64,000 nt of DNA, taken from assembly GCF_024055715.1 (NCBI RefSeq), contig NZ_JAMXMV010000004.1:124001-188000 (forward strand), written 5' to 3'. The position numbers were made by a program, and so were the translations under genes. Source of the DNA: Actinoallomurus soli (lineage in GTDB: Bacteria > Actinomycetota > Actinomycetes > Streptosporangiales > Streptosporangiaceae). The notes under the pieces were generated by a model that was not told where the DNA came from, did not search any database, and was given only the letters and a program-made list of their open reading frames with translations. Positions within the stretch are counted from its first letter, which is position 1, and every line of letters begins with the position of its first letter. Shown piece by piece: positions 25,688 through 33,693 of the stretch.

Positions 25688-25732
25688 GGCCGTCCACTGA
25701 CAGGAGAATTCGTCTACTGACAGTGGACGGCC
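25688..25732. promoter_or_regulatory. Perfect 12-bp inverted repeat containing internal direct repeats (operator or hairpin)
   Basis: Arms GGCCGTCCACTG (25688-25699) and CAGTGGACGGCC (25721-25732) enclose a 21-nt loop. Within it GTCCACTGACAG and GTCTACTGACAG form a 12-bp direct repeat 20 bp apart. About 145 bp upstream of the XRE start; could be its operator or a terminator of the CDP-alcohol operon. Confidence 0.6.
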
Positions 25733-25785
25733 CAGAACGAGGCACGGCAGCCTGCAGGCTGCTTTCGTCCCGATTCGTGGCGTCC

Positions 25786-25822
25786 TGACGTCCCGCCGTG
25801 CTGACGTCCCGCCGTGCTGACG
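25786..25822. repeat. 16-bp tandem repeat
   Basis: TGACGTCCCGCCGTGC occurs twice head to tail (25786-25801, 25802-25817) and a third copy starts with TGACG before diverging. Confidence 0.8.
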
Positions 25823-25920
25823 TGCGACCGCTTGGTCGCCAGGCCGCACGGCTGGCCGCTGGGTCGGCGGCTGGTCGCTGGGGTGGTGGCGGCCGGGACG
25901 GCGGCCGGTCGCGGAACCGC

Positions 25921-26781
25921 CTAAATGACCGGGGGGCGGCCGAGGCGGGTCATGCGCCAGACGGTGCGCCAGGAGATGGCGCGTCGCCTGCCGGCGGGCT
26001 TGCGCCAGCCCTCCAGGAAGCCGCTGAACCAGGGGCGGAGCGCGGCCGGCTTGCGTTCGCGCAGGACCGTCATCCCCGTCCACACGCCGAGGTAGACGAG
26101 GACGAGCGGCCAGGGCAGGTTGCGCCGGGCCAGCCAGACGCGGTTGCGGGCGTTGAGCCGGTAGAACATCTCGTGCCGGGTCGGCGCGACGGCCGGGTGG
26201 AACATCACCGACTCGGCGTCGTACACGATGCGGTATCCGGCGTTCAGCGCCTGCCAGGCGAGGTCGGTCTCCTCGTGGGCGTAAAAGAAGTCCTCGGGGA
26301 GCCCGCCCGCCGCGTCGAACGCGGCGCGGCGCATCGCGCAGGCGCCGCCGAGGAAGGTCGTGACCTCCGAGGAGCGGAGCGGGTCGCCGGCGCGGAGCCG
26401 GGGAACGTGACGCCGCTCCCCCGGGCCGCCCTCGGGGTCGCGCACGCGGAAGGACACGATGCCGAGCTTCGGGTCGCGGGTGAACATGTCCCGCAGCCGC
26501 GCGCCGAGCTCCATCGACTCGTACCAGCCGTCGTCGTCCAGGAAGAGGATGAGCTCGCCGGACGACGCCTCGACGCCCCGGTTGCGGCCGGCGGGGATGC
26601 CGACGTTCTCCGGGAGACGGAGGACTCTGACGTTGTCGGGCCAGGAGCCGGGGACGTCCGCGCCGTTGCCGACGAGCACGACCTCGATCTCGACGCCGAC
26701 CTGGCCCAGCGCGCTCTTGACCGCGCGTTCGAGCTCGACCGGCCGGTTCCCCATGGTCAGCACGACGACCGAGATCCTCAT
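25921..26781 (-). CDS. GT2 glycosyltransferase, last gene of the CDP-alcohol operon
   Basis: 286 residues. GT-A motifs: ISVVVLTMGNRPVELERAV at the N-terminus, LPENVGIPAGRNRGVEASSG, the metal-binding FLDDDGWYE near residue 85, and HEETDLAWQALNAGYRIVYD near residue 185, which carries the ED-type catalytic acid. Hydrophobic C-terminal segment. ATG overlaps the TGA of the upstream CDP-alcohol phosphotransferase (ATGA), so it is part of that operon. It may glycosylate the phospho-polyol product; donor unknown. Confidence 0.87.
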   Translation of the reverse strand: MRISVVVLTMGNRPVELERAVKSALGQVGVEIEVVLVGNGADVPGSWPDNVRVLRLPENVGIPAGRNRGVEASSGELILFLDDDGWYESMELGARLRDMFTRDPKLGIVSFRVRDPEGGPGERRHVPRLRAGDPLRSSEVTTFLGGACAMRRAAFDAAGGLPEDFFYAHEETDLAWQALNAGYRIVYDAESVMFHPAVAPTRHEMFYRLNARNRVWLARRNLPWPLVLVYLGVWTGMTVLRERKPAALRPWFSGFLEGWRKPAGRRRAISWRTVWRMTRLGRPPVI

Positions 26782-27569
26782 TTGAGCCTCCGGGACGCCA
26801 CGATGCTGACGAAGTGCAGGCCGGTCTGCAGGACGGCGACGACCGCGACGGCGACGGCGAGGACCCTTGTTGCGGTCAGGCCGTGCGTCAGGTGGTCGAT
26901 GACCGCCGTGGCCACGATGAGCAGCGACAGCTCCACCGCGCCGATGATCCGGTGGAACTTCAGCAGCGACGCGGCCTCGCGGGCCAGCGCCAGGCCCGTC
27001 GACTCCGGGCGCAGCGCGCGGTCCCCGGTCGCGGGGTCCGCGGGCAGGCCCGACTTGGCGCGGGCGACCACGACGTTGTCGGTCTCGGCCTTGATCAGCG
27101 CCGCGCCGAGCGCGGCGAGCAGGCCCAGCTCGACGTAGCCGCCGTTCTCCCACGCGCCCTGGGCCCGTACGCCGAGGCCGACCAGCAGCGCGACCTCGGA
27201 CATGTAGTGCCCGATCCGGTCGAGGAAGACGCCGGTGACGGACGTCCGCTTGCGGAACCGCGCGACCTCGCCGTCGGAGCAGTCCAGCAGGAGATACGCC
27301 TGGATGAGGAGGGCGCCGACGATGGCCCAGATCAGGCCCGCCGTTCCGCGGCCGTCGACCGCGACGGCCGCGCCGCCCAGCACGCCGCAGGCGATCATCA
27401 TGTAGGTGAGCTGGTTCGGGCTGAACCCGATCCGGATGAAGAGCCAGGTGAACAGGGGCGAGATGCTGCGCATGTACAGCCGTCCCGCCCAGTGCTCTTC
27501 GTTCCGGCGTTCCTTGAGGCCGGGTGGCTGTCCGCCCGCCCGAACCTCAGCCAGCGAAGGTGCCGACAT
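26778..27569 (-). CDS. CDP-alcohol phosphatidyltransferase family protein with altered last motif residue
   Basis: 263 residues, about six transmembrane helices. The CDP-OH motif runs from D96 (DCSDGEVAR) through G113 and D117 to residue 121, which is His instead of the final Asp (LDRIGHY); that Asp is taken to be the catalytic base in characterised members. The family transfers a phospho-alcohol from a CDP-linked donor to an acceptor lipid or polyol at the membrane. The start overlaps the dehydrogenase gene by 23 bp and the stop overlaps the GT2 gene by 4 bp. Substrates are unknown; the neighbours suggest a CDP-polyol made from glycerol-1-phosphate. Confidence 0.85.
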   Translation of the reverse strand: MSAPSLAEVRAGGQPPGLKERRNEEHWAGRLYMRSISPLFTWLFIRIGFSPNQLTYMMIACGVLGGAAVAVDGRGTAGLIWAIVGALLIQAYLLLDCSDGEVARFRKRTSVTGVFLDRIGHYMSEVALLVGLGVRAQGAWENGGYVELGLLAALGAALIKAETDNVVVARAKSGLPADPATGDRALRPESTGLALAREAASLLKFHRIIGAVELSLLIVATAVIDHLTHGLTATRVLAVAVAVVAVLQTGLHFVSIVASRRLK

Positions 27570-28620
27570 ATTCGCGTACCGCTTTCAGCACAGCGCCCTC
27601 GTCGAGTCCGAGGTGCTCCAGGATGGTGTACCGGCCAGGCCGTGTCTGGGGAGCGTAGAACACCGCCTCGGCGAACTGCTCCTCGGTCAGACCGATGTCA
27701 TGCGGTGTCTTGGGCAGTCCGTGACGGTCGAGGCACGTCACGATCTGCGTGAGGCGTTCCGCGCCCTCGCCGAGGTGGGTGGCGCGCAGGTGGTAGCAGA
27801 ACGCCGCGCCGATCCCCGCCAGCTCGCCGTGGTTCGCGGTGCCGGGGAACAGGTGGTCGATCGCGTGCAGGATCTCGTGGTCGCCGCCGCTCGCCGGACG
27901 TGAGGACCCGGCGAACGACATCGCCATCCCCGACAGCACGAGCCCCTCGGCCAGCACGGTGAGGAACTCGTCCGACTCGATCGACCTGGGCTGGTAGATG
28001 AGCGCCTCAGCGGCCGTACGGGCGAGGGTCAGCGCGAGCCGGTCGATCGGGTCGCCCTGCTCCCGGCCCGCCAGCAGCCAGTCGTCGACCGCCGAGAAGT
28101 TGCTCAGCACGTCGCCGATCCCGGCGCGGACGAGCCGCTCCGGCGCGGCGCGCACGTAGTCCAGGTCGACGACCATGGCCAGCGGCATCGCCACGCCGAA
28201 GGAGTTCTTGCCCTTCTCGTGCTCCAGGGAGGCCGTCGGCGAGCAGATGCCGTCGTGGGAGAGGTTCGTGGCGACCGAGACCATCGGCATGCCGGCGAGC
28301 GTCGCGGCGTACTTCGTCGCGTCGATGGTCCTGCCGCCGCCGATGCCGACGACCGCCTCGTACGAGCCGCTGCGCAGCCGGGACCCGAGCTCCATCGCCG
28401 CGTCGACCGTGCCGCCGTCGACGTGGAACACCTCGCACGCCTGCAGGCCCGGCCGTACGTGCTCGGCGATCTGGTCGCCCTGCCCCGGCCCGACCGCGAT
28501 GGCGACGCGGCCCTCCGTGGCGATCCGCCGGTCCGCGAGCAGCTCCCCGAGGTGGGCGATGGCCCCGCGCCGCACGTCGATGGACAGCGGCGCGGGGAGC
28601 ATCCGCGTGAGCAGCGGCAT
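27547..28620 (-). CDS. sn-glycerol-1-phosphate dehydrogenase-like protein (iron/zinc-dependent alcohol dehydrogenase superfamily)
   Basis: 357 residues, the length of AraM/EgsA-type enzymes. NAD(P)-binding GIGGGRTID at 92-100; metal ligands by family alignment D170 (GIGD), H248 (GGDHE) and H264 (NHGE); N119-D123 (NLSHD) supports the G1P-dehydrogenase group rather than GldA. The family reduces dihydroxyacetone phosphate to sn-glycerol-1-phosphate, best known for archaeal lipids and Bacillus AraM. One-base overlap with the cytidylyltransferase gene upstream (TGATG) and 23-bp overlap with the CDP-alcohol phosphotransferase downstream. Exact substrate is inferred. Confidence 0.83.
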   Translation of the reverse strand: MPLLTRMLPAPLSIDVRRGAIAHLGELLADRRIATEGRVAIAVGPGQGDQIAEHVRPGLQACEVFHVDGGTVDAAMELGSRLRSGSYEAVVGIGGGRTIDATKYAATLAGMPMVSVATNLSHDGICSPTASLEHEKGKNSFGVAMPLAMVVDLDYVRAAPERLVRAGIGDVLSNFSAVDDWLLAGREQGDPIDRLALTLARTAAEALIYQPRSIESDEFLTVLAEGLVLSGMAMSFAGSSRPASGGDHEILHAIDHLFPGTANHGELAGIGAAFCYHLRATHLGEGAERLTQIVTCLDRHGLPKTPHDIGLTEEQFAEAVFYAPQTRPGRYTILEHLGLDEGAVLKAVREYVGTFAG

Positions 28621-29351
28621 CAGTATTCCTTGGCGATCCGGCGGGCCTTCTCCAGGTCGTCGTGGTTGTCGACCTCGACCCAGTCGACCGCGCCGATCGG
28701 GGCCACCGAGATCCTGCCGCCGCGGTTCACCAGCTCCTGGTAGCCGTCCTCGTAGTACAGGTCGGGGTCGCGCTCCCAGGTGGCCTTCAGCGCGTCGGCG
28801 AGCGGCTCGGCCGCGGCGGGCTCCAGCAGCGTGGCGCCGATGTACTCGCCGTACGCCTCGGAGGGGTCCATCAGCTTCGTGATGCGCTGCAGATGCCCGT
28901 CGGCGTCGAGGATGACCTTCATCTCCTCTTCCGCGAGCTTCTTGACGTCGTCGACGGCGAGGAGGATGTCCGGGCCGCGGTTCTCCAGGAGGGTCTTCTC
29001 GACGCTCACCGGGTGCACCGTGTCGCCGTTGACCATGAGGACGCCCTCGCCGAAGTGCTCACGCGCCAGCCACATGGAGTAGGCGTTGTTCCACTCCTCG
29101 GCCTTGTCGTTGTGCACGAGCGTGATGGACACGCCGTACCGGCTCTCCAGCGCGGCCTTGCGCTGCTCGACCGCCTCGGCGCAGTAGCCGACGACGATGA
29201 CGACGTCGGTCAGCTCCACCTCGGCGAGGTTCCCGAGCGCGATGTCGAGAATCGTCGTGTCACCGTCGACCGGCACCAGGGCCTTGGGCAGCGTGTCCGT
29301 GTACGGACGGAGACGTCGCCCCGCGCCCGCGGCCAGAACCATGCCGATCAT
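28620..29351 (-). CDS. Sugar/polyol-phosphate nucleotidyltransferase (LicC/inositol-phosphate cytidylyltransferase-like)
   Basis: 243 residues. The nucleotide-binding signature is VLAAGAGRRLRPYTDTLPKA at residues 5-24, then MVNGDTVHP and a C-terminal DWVEVDNHDDLEKARRIAKE. This compact form without a beta-helix domain is typical of cytidylyltransferases that supply CDP-choline, CDP-glycerol or CDP-inositol. Between the dehydrogenase and two CDP-alcohol phosphotransferases it probably makes the CDP-alcohol they use, plausibly CDP-glycerol from glycerol-1-phosphate. ATGA overlap with the gene upstream. Confidence 0.83.
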   Translation of the reverse strand: MIGMVLAAGAGRRLRPYTDTLPKALVPVDGDTTILDIALGNLAEVELTDVVIVVGYCAEAVEQRKAALESRYGVSITLVHNDKAEEWNNAYSMWLAREHFGEGVLMVNGDTVHPVSVEKTLLENRGPDILLAVDDVKKLAEEEMKVILDADGHLQRITKLMDPSEAYGEYIGATLLEPAAAEPLADALKATWERDPDLYYEDGYQELVNRGGRISVAPIGAVDWVEVDNHDDLEKARRIAKEY

Positions 29352-30031
29352 GAGCCGGCTTCCTCCTCATCCTCGAGATTGACCATCACGCCCTTGCCGG
29401 TACCGGTCCGCACCCAGGTGTAGACGCTCTCGATACCGAACAGCAGGGCGAAGTAGACACCGAGCACGGCCAGGACGACGGGCAGCCTGCCCACGAGCGC
29501 GGCGATCGCCACGATCAGCAGGCGGCCGTCCCAGCCGAGGCCGGCGACGAACACCCATCGGGCCGGCCACAGCCGCTGACGCGTGCGGTAGACGGTGTCG
29601 TAGTGGTGGTAGGCCAGCACGCCCAGGAAGGCGTAGACCAGCGGCTTGGAGACGTCGTGCGCGAAGCCCAGCGTCGCGAGGTAACCGTACTCGATGGCCC
29701 GCATGAGCGGCGGCACGAGCCAGTCGAGGCGCCCGCTGTGCGGATGCGTCGAACCGGGACCCGCCAGCAGCAGCACCAGCACCGGAGCGAAGACCGCCGG
29801 GCTGGTCTGGCCGCTGACGCCGACCCCCAGCAGGATCGCGGTGACGATGCCGGCGACGAGCAGCGGCAGCAGCGGCGGAAGCTGGCCCTTGGTCAACCGG
29901 CCCAGCGCGTGGGCGATCGGGCCGTCGTCGCGGTAGGCGACCAGCCGGCTGCCGTGGTAGGCGAGCTCGGCGTCGGGGACCGGGGCGGCGGCGGGCTTGC
30001 CCGCCGCGGACATACCAGGGAGGACACTCAT
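29348..30031 (-). CDS. DUF5941-like integral membrane protein
   Basis: 227 residues with five or six hydrophobic helices starting around residue 45 (LLPLLVAGIVTAILLGVGV) and a charged C-terminus ending EDEEEAGS. No catalytic motif seen; in particular there is no DxxDGxxAR motif, although HYDTVYRTRQRLW is a conserved-looking loop. Recognised from its usual partnership with the CDP-alcohol phosphotransferase/nucleotidyltransferase fusion; other actinobacteria carry this region fused to the phosphotransferase. Both ends overlap neighbours by 4 bp (ATGA), so it is an obligate operon member, perhaps a membrane subunit. Confidence 0.7.
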   Translation of the reverse strand: MSVLPGMSAAGKPAAAPVPDAELAYHGSRLVAYRDDGPIAHALGRLTKGQLPPLLPLLVAGIVTAILLGVGVSGQTSPAVFAPVLVLLLAGPGSTHPHSGRLDWLVPPLMRAIEYGYLATLGFAHDVSKPLVYAFLGVLAYHHYDTVYRTRQRLWPARWVFVAGLGWDGRLLIVAIAALVGRLPVVLAVLGVYFALLFGIESVYTWVRTGTGKGVMVNLEDEEEAGS

Positions 30032-31683
30032 TTCGAAACCGCCACCGACCTCGGCTGGGTGAGGGACCGGAGGATACGGCCGGCGATCGTGTAGAACGCG
30101 GCGACGCCACCCCACGTGAGCAGGGCGATGAACGTCACGCGCGCGTTGAAGATCGCCGCCGTGAGGGCGATGAGCGCGAACCGCTCTCCGATCGGAAGCA
30201 CGATCATCTTCTTGAACCAGTGGAAGACCCGGACCTGCTCCGAGCGCGCGGACAGCCAAACCGCGAGGTGGCTGAGACCGCGGCCCTTGGGCCGGCTCTT
30301 CGGCGGCTCCGGCTCGTCCAGCATGCTGTCACTGGGCGTGCCGAGCGGAACGACCGGGATCGGCTCGGGCGGCATGCGCCGCTTCGAGGCGCCGAACGCG
30401 AAGTCCACCATGTGCCGGCAGGTCTGCGCCGTGATGGCGGTCGCGGCGAGGAACCACACGTCGCCGCCGTGCGCCGAGCTGCCGACCGCCGCCGCGGTGG
30501 AGCCCACCGCGAGGCCGGCGAACACGGTGTACTCCTTGGCACGGTCGAACGTCGCGTCGAGCCAGGCGCCGAGCGTGCTGAACTGCCGGGTGTAGCGGGC
30601 GAGCTGCCCGTCCACGCAGTCGAAGACGAACGCGAAGTACAGCGACAGGCCGCCGAGGATCATCCCCCACCGCTGGCCGGTGGCGAAGAACCCCGCGGCG
30701 ATGATCGAGATTCCCATCGAGATCGCGGTGACGGCGTTCGGCGTCCAGCCGCGCCTGCCGGCCCAGCGCGCGATGTAGCGGGAGTAGGTGCTGACCGCGT
30801 AGGTCGTGAAGAAGCCGTCGTTGTTCTTGACCGCCGCGGTGAGCCGGACCTTGTCCTCGTCGACGGAGTCGACGGCCCGCTGGGCCGCGTCCGCCTGCGT
30901 CTGATCCAGGACCCGCTCGCACACCAGCGTGCTGTTGCCGCGGCCGGTGACCTTCACCCCCGAGCGCACCAGGCCGACGACGAGCAGTGCCGGCGCGTCG
31001 TCTCCGGTGATCGGGGTGGTGGCCAGGGCCTCGAGGTGCACGCCGCCGGCCTGCTCGATCTCGACGTCCCCGGTGTCCTCCGGGTCGTCCCACAGCCGGC
31101 GGAGCGGGCTGATCTGCGTGAAGCCGTCCGGCTTGTCCGCGAGGTCGGCCAGTCTGTCGGCCACCGTGGCGAGCGTCCCGGTCTCCTCCTGGGAGACCCG
31201 CACGATGCCGCGGAAGACGGCGTTCGGGTCGGTCACCTGGTGGTACGCGGAGCCCGCGGACTGGATGCGGCCCTTGCGGATCCGGATGAGAGGGCGGGTC
31301 AGCCGGTCGTCGTTCACGGGCACGCGGGCGACGGCGGCGGAGGCGGGCGCCTTGGAGTTGTAGACGAGCCGCGCGAACACCTCGCGGTGGGCGACGACGT
31401 CGCCGTGCACGATGAGCATCGGCCGTTTCGCGGTGCGGGCGACCCGGGCGATCTCACGCAGGTCGTCGGCGAGCCCCTTGGACTCGACGACCTCGCAGCC
31501 GGCCTCACGCAGGGCGGCGGCGAACTCGGGGCGGGCGATCACGCGTCTGTCGGCGATGTCGAGGGACTGGAGCTGGGCGAGCAACCGGGTGACGACCGCG
31601 GCGCCGCCCGGGAGTGTGAGGCCGGCCGTCGGCGTGGAACCGGACGCGACCGCCTCGGTCGCGAGAACCACTGCCAACGTCAT
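30028..31683 (-). CDS. Fusion of a degenerate nucleotidyltransferase domain with a CDP-alcohol phosphotransferase
   Basis: 551 residues. Residues 1-270 have nucleotidyltransferase-like order (VVLATEA, PMLIVHGDVVAHREVFARLV, FRGIVRVSQEE) but lack the G-x-G-x-R nucleotide-binding loop. Residues 295-545 are a CDP-alcohol phosphotransferase with a complete motif: D355, D358, G359, R363, G372, D376 and D380 (FDCVDGQLARYTRQ then GAWLDATFD), with several transmembrane helices. The layout recalls the archaeal inositol-phosphate cytidylyltransferase/DIPP-synthase fusion, but the first domain looks catalytically dead. ATG 31683 has GGAGGG upstream. First gene of the six-gene operon. Confidence 0.83.
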   Translation of the reverse strand: MTLAVVLATEAVASGSTPTAGLTLPGGAAVVTRLLAQLQSLDIADRRVIARPEFAAALREAGCEVVESKGLADDLREIARVARTAKRPMLIVHGDVVAHREVFARLVYNSKAPASAAVARVPVNDDRLTRPLIRIRKGRIQSAGSAYHQVTDPNAVFRGIVRVSQEETGTLATVADRLADLADKPDGFTQISPLRRLWDDPEDTGDVEIEQAGGVHLEALATTPITGDDAPALLVVGLVRSGVKVTGRGNSTLVCERVLDQTQADAAQRAVDSVDEDKVRLTAAVKNNDGFFTTYAVSTYSRYIARWAGRRGWTPNAVTAISMGISIIAAGFFATGQRWGMILGGLSLYFAFVFDCVDGQLARYTRQFSTLGAWLDATFDRAKEYTVFAGLAVGSTAAAVGSSAHGGDVWFLAATAITAQTCRHMVDFAFGASKRRMPPEPIPVVPLGTPSDSMLDEPEPPKSRPKGRGLSHLAVWLSARSEQVRVFHWFKKMIVLPIGERFALIALTAAIFNARVTFIALLTWGGVAAFYTIAGRILRSLTQPRSVAVSK

Positions 31684-31913
31684 CGGCACCCTCCGAAGAT
31701 CATCTCTGTAGTCCTCAGGTCTGGGGTGGGGGTCTCTCTCCGGCCGGGGCCGTGAGATGCGAGCGCCGACCATACCGCGACTAGTAGCGCGCCGCCTCCT
31801 CGCCGTAAACATCCGTTCAGCCGGGTGACGCGGCGAGAGCCCCCATAGGTTACCGCTGCCACGGGCCTGTGGGCCCCCACGGCCGTACCCGCGCGGTCGG
31901 TAAAGTGCTGCGG

Positions 31914-32633
31914 ATGAGAACCGTTGCGGTCGTCCTCGCCGGCGGGACGGGACTGCGCCTCGGGCTGGGTGCGCCCAAGCAGTTGGCGGCGGTCGGCGGT
32001 CGCCCCATTCTGGCCCGTGCGATCGAGGCGTTCGAGTCGGCGCCGGACATCGACGAGGTCGTCGTCGTGATGGCGGCCGGTCACGTTCCCGAGGCCGAGG
32101 TCATCGCCAAGCCGTACGCCAAGGTGCGCCGGGTCGTCGAGGGCGGCCCCACCCGTACGGAGTCGACGCTGCGGGCGCTGGCCGCCCTGGAGCACGAGCC
32201 CGGCGACGCGCGCGTGCTGTTCCACGACGCCGCGCGCCCGTTCGTGGACGCGCGCATCATCGCCGAATGCGTCGCCGCGCTGGAGCACGAGGACGTCGTC
32301 GCGGTCGCGGTGCCCTCGTCGGACACCGTGGTGGTGGTCGAGGGCGACCGGGTGGTCGAGATGCCGCGCCGGGACTCACTGCGGCGCTTCCAGACGCCGC
32401 AGGGGTTCCGCCTCGCCGTCATCCGCGCGGCGTACGAGCGGGCGCTGGCCGACCCGGGGTTCACCGAACGGCCGCCGACGGACGACTGCGGCGTCGTGCA
32501 CCGCTACCTGCCCGAGACGCCCATCCTGGTCGTCCCGGGCAGCGAGCAGAACATCAAGATCACGCATCCGGTCGATCTGCTGATCGCCGAGCAGATCACC
32601 GCTGGGGAGAGCGCCCAAGGCTCGGCGGGCTGA
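31914..32633 (+). CDS. IspD/TarI-family cytidylyltransferase
   Basis: 239 residues. Family motifs: VVLAGGTGLRLGLGAPKQLA at residues 6-25, HDAARPFVDARII near 104, LRRFQTPQGFR near 155 and the C-terminal NIKITHPVDLLIAE. It fits 2-C-methyl-D-erythritol 4-phosphate cytidylyltransferase (IspD), but ispF, the usual actinobacterial neighbour, is absent, and the location beside CDP-alcohol enzymes and an LCP gene also fits a CDP-ribitol/CDP-polyol synthase (TarI type). TAAAGT seven bases before ATG suggests a leaderless transcript. The last 38 bp overlap the convergent GT2 gene. Confidence 0.85.
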   Translation: MRTVAVVLAGGTGLRLGLGAPKQLAAVGGRPILARAIEAFESAPDIDEVVVVMAAGHVPEAEVIAKPYAKVRRVVEGGPTRTESTLRALAALEHEPGDARVLFHDAARPFVDARIIAECVAALEHEDVVAVAVPSSDTVVVVEGDRVVEMPRRDSLRRFQTPQGFRLAVIRAAYERALADPGFTERPPTDDCGVVHRYLPETPILVVPGSEQNIKITHPVDLLIAEQITAGESAQGSAG

Positions 32634-33612
32634 GCAGGAAGCCCGCGCCCCACGCGAGGTGCATGGTCGCGTAGACGAGCGGCAGCCGCGCCCAGGCCGA
32701 GAACGGCAGCCCGCGCCCGGTCGCGACCGAGCCGGCGAGGATCGCGGCGGCGTACCCGCCGGGGATGATCCAGCCGGGCCAGAACCCGAACACGCCCGCG
32801 ACCGCGCCGGCCGCGATCGCGACCACGGCGACCGGCGGCGCGAGGTAGCGCAGGTTGAGCGTGCCCTGATGCTCCCGGCCGACGACGCGCCGCCACTTCC
32901 CGGTGTGGAAGAACTGCTTGGCCAGTGCCCGGAGGTTCGGCCTGGGCCGGTACGTCACGCGCATCCGCGGGGTGAACCAGATCCTGCCGCCGGTCTGGCG
33001 GATGCGGTGGTTCATCTCCCAGTCCTGCGCGCGCACGAACGTCTCGTCGTACCCGCCGACCCGGTCCAGGGCGCTGCGCCGGAAGCTGCCGAGATAGACG
33101 GTCTCGACCTCACCGGGCTGCCCGCCGATGTGGAACGTCGCGTTGCCGATGCCGATCTTCGTCGTCATCGCGCGGGCGACGGCCTTCTCGAACGGCGTGA
33201 CGCCCTCGGCGGCCATGATGCCGCCGACATTGTCCGCGCCCGTCTCCTCGAGGGTCTCGACGGCGGCGAGGACGTAGTCGGACGGCAGCAGCGAATGGCC
33301 GTCGACGCGGACGATGATGGAGTGCCGGGAGGCCTGGATGCAGGCATTCAGGCCGTTGGGGGTGCGGCCCGTCGGATTGGCGACGACGACGATCCGCGGG
33401 TCGTCGGCCGCGAGCTTCTCCGCGATCTCCTGCGTACGGTCGCGGGAGGGCCCGACCGCGATGACGAGCTCCAGCTCACCGGGGTAGTCCTGGGTGAGGA
33501 TGGACCCGACCGCCTCCGCGAGATGCCGCTCCTCGTTGAGCACGGGCATGATCACTGACACGGCCGGCCAAACGCGGTTTCGGGCGACCTGTGTGTTGGG
33601 CGAGGGATTCAT
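32596..33612 (-). CDS. GT2 glycosyltransferase with C-terminal membrane helices
   Basis: 338 residues. GT-A domain: VSVIMPVLNEERHLAEAVGS, VVVANPTGRTPNGLNACIQ, metal-binding RVDGHSLLPSDY, FVRAQDWEMNHRIRQTGG with the catalytic acidic pair, then three or four C-terminal hydrophobic helices after residue 255. This ExoA/succinoglycan-transferase-like architecture is typical of membrane-associated polysaccharide synthesis. Divergent from the second LCP gene (81 bp apart), it probably acts on the same glycan. The 3' end overlaps the IspD/TarI-like gene. Confidence 0.86.
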   Translation of the reverse strand: MNPSPNTQVARNRVWPAVSVIMPVLNEERHLAEAVGSILTQDYPGELELVIAVGPSRDRTQEIAEKLAADDPRIVVVANPTGRTPNGLNACIQASRHSIIVRVDGHSLLPSDYVLAAVETLEETGADNVGGIMAAEGVTPFEKAVARAMTTKIGIGNATFHIGGQPGEVETVYLGSFRRSALDRVGGYDETFVRAQDWEMNHRIRQTGGRIWFTPRMRVTYRPRPNLRALAKQFFHTGKWRRVVGREHQGTLNLRYLAPPVAVVAIAAGAVAGVFGFWPGWIIPGGYAAAILAGSVATGRGLPFSAWARLPLVYATMHLAWGAGFLLSPPSLGRSPQR

Positions 33613-33693
33613 GACGGCGCCACGCTACTGTACGAACGCGAGGAACGCCGCAATGAAGGCAAGACTTCGCACCCCCCGGAGAGGCGAGCCGGC

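Larger units (their letters stand above)
25544..25920. other. 377-bp intergenic region with palindrome and tandem repeats
   Basis: No gene seen. It holds the upstream region of the XRE gene, a 12-bp-arm inverted repeat (25688-25732), a 16-bp tandem repeat (25786-25817) and, nearest the GT2 gene, GC-rich sequence with repeated GGCTGG/GGTCGC words. It separates the 3' end of the CDP-alcohol operon from the regulator. Confidence 0.7.
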
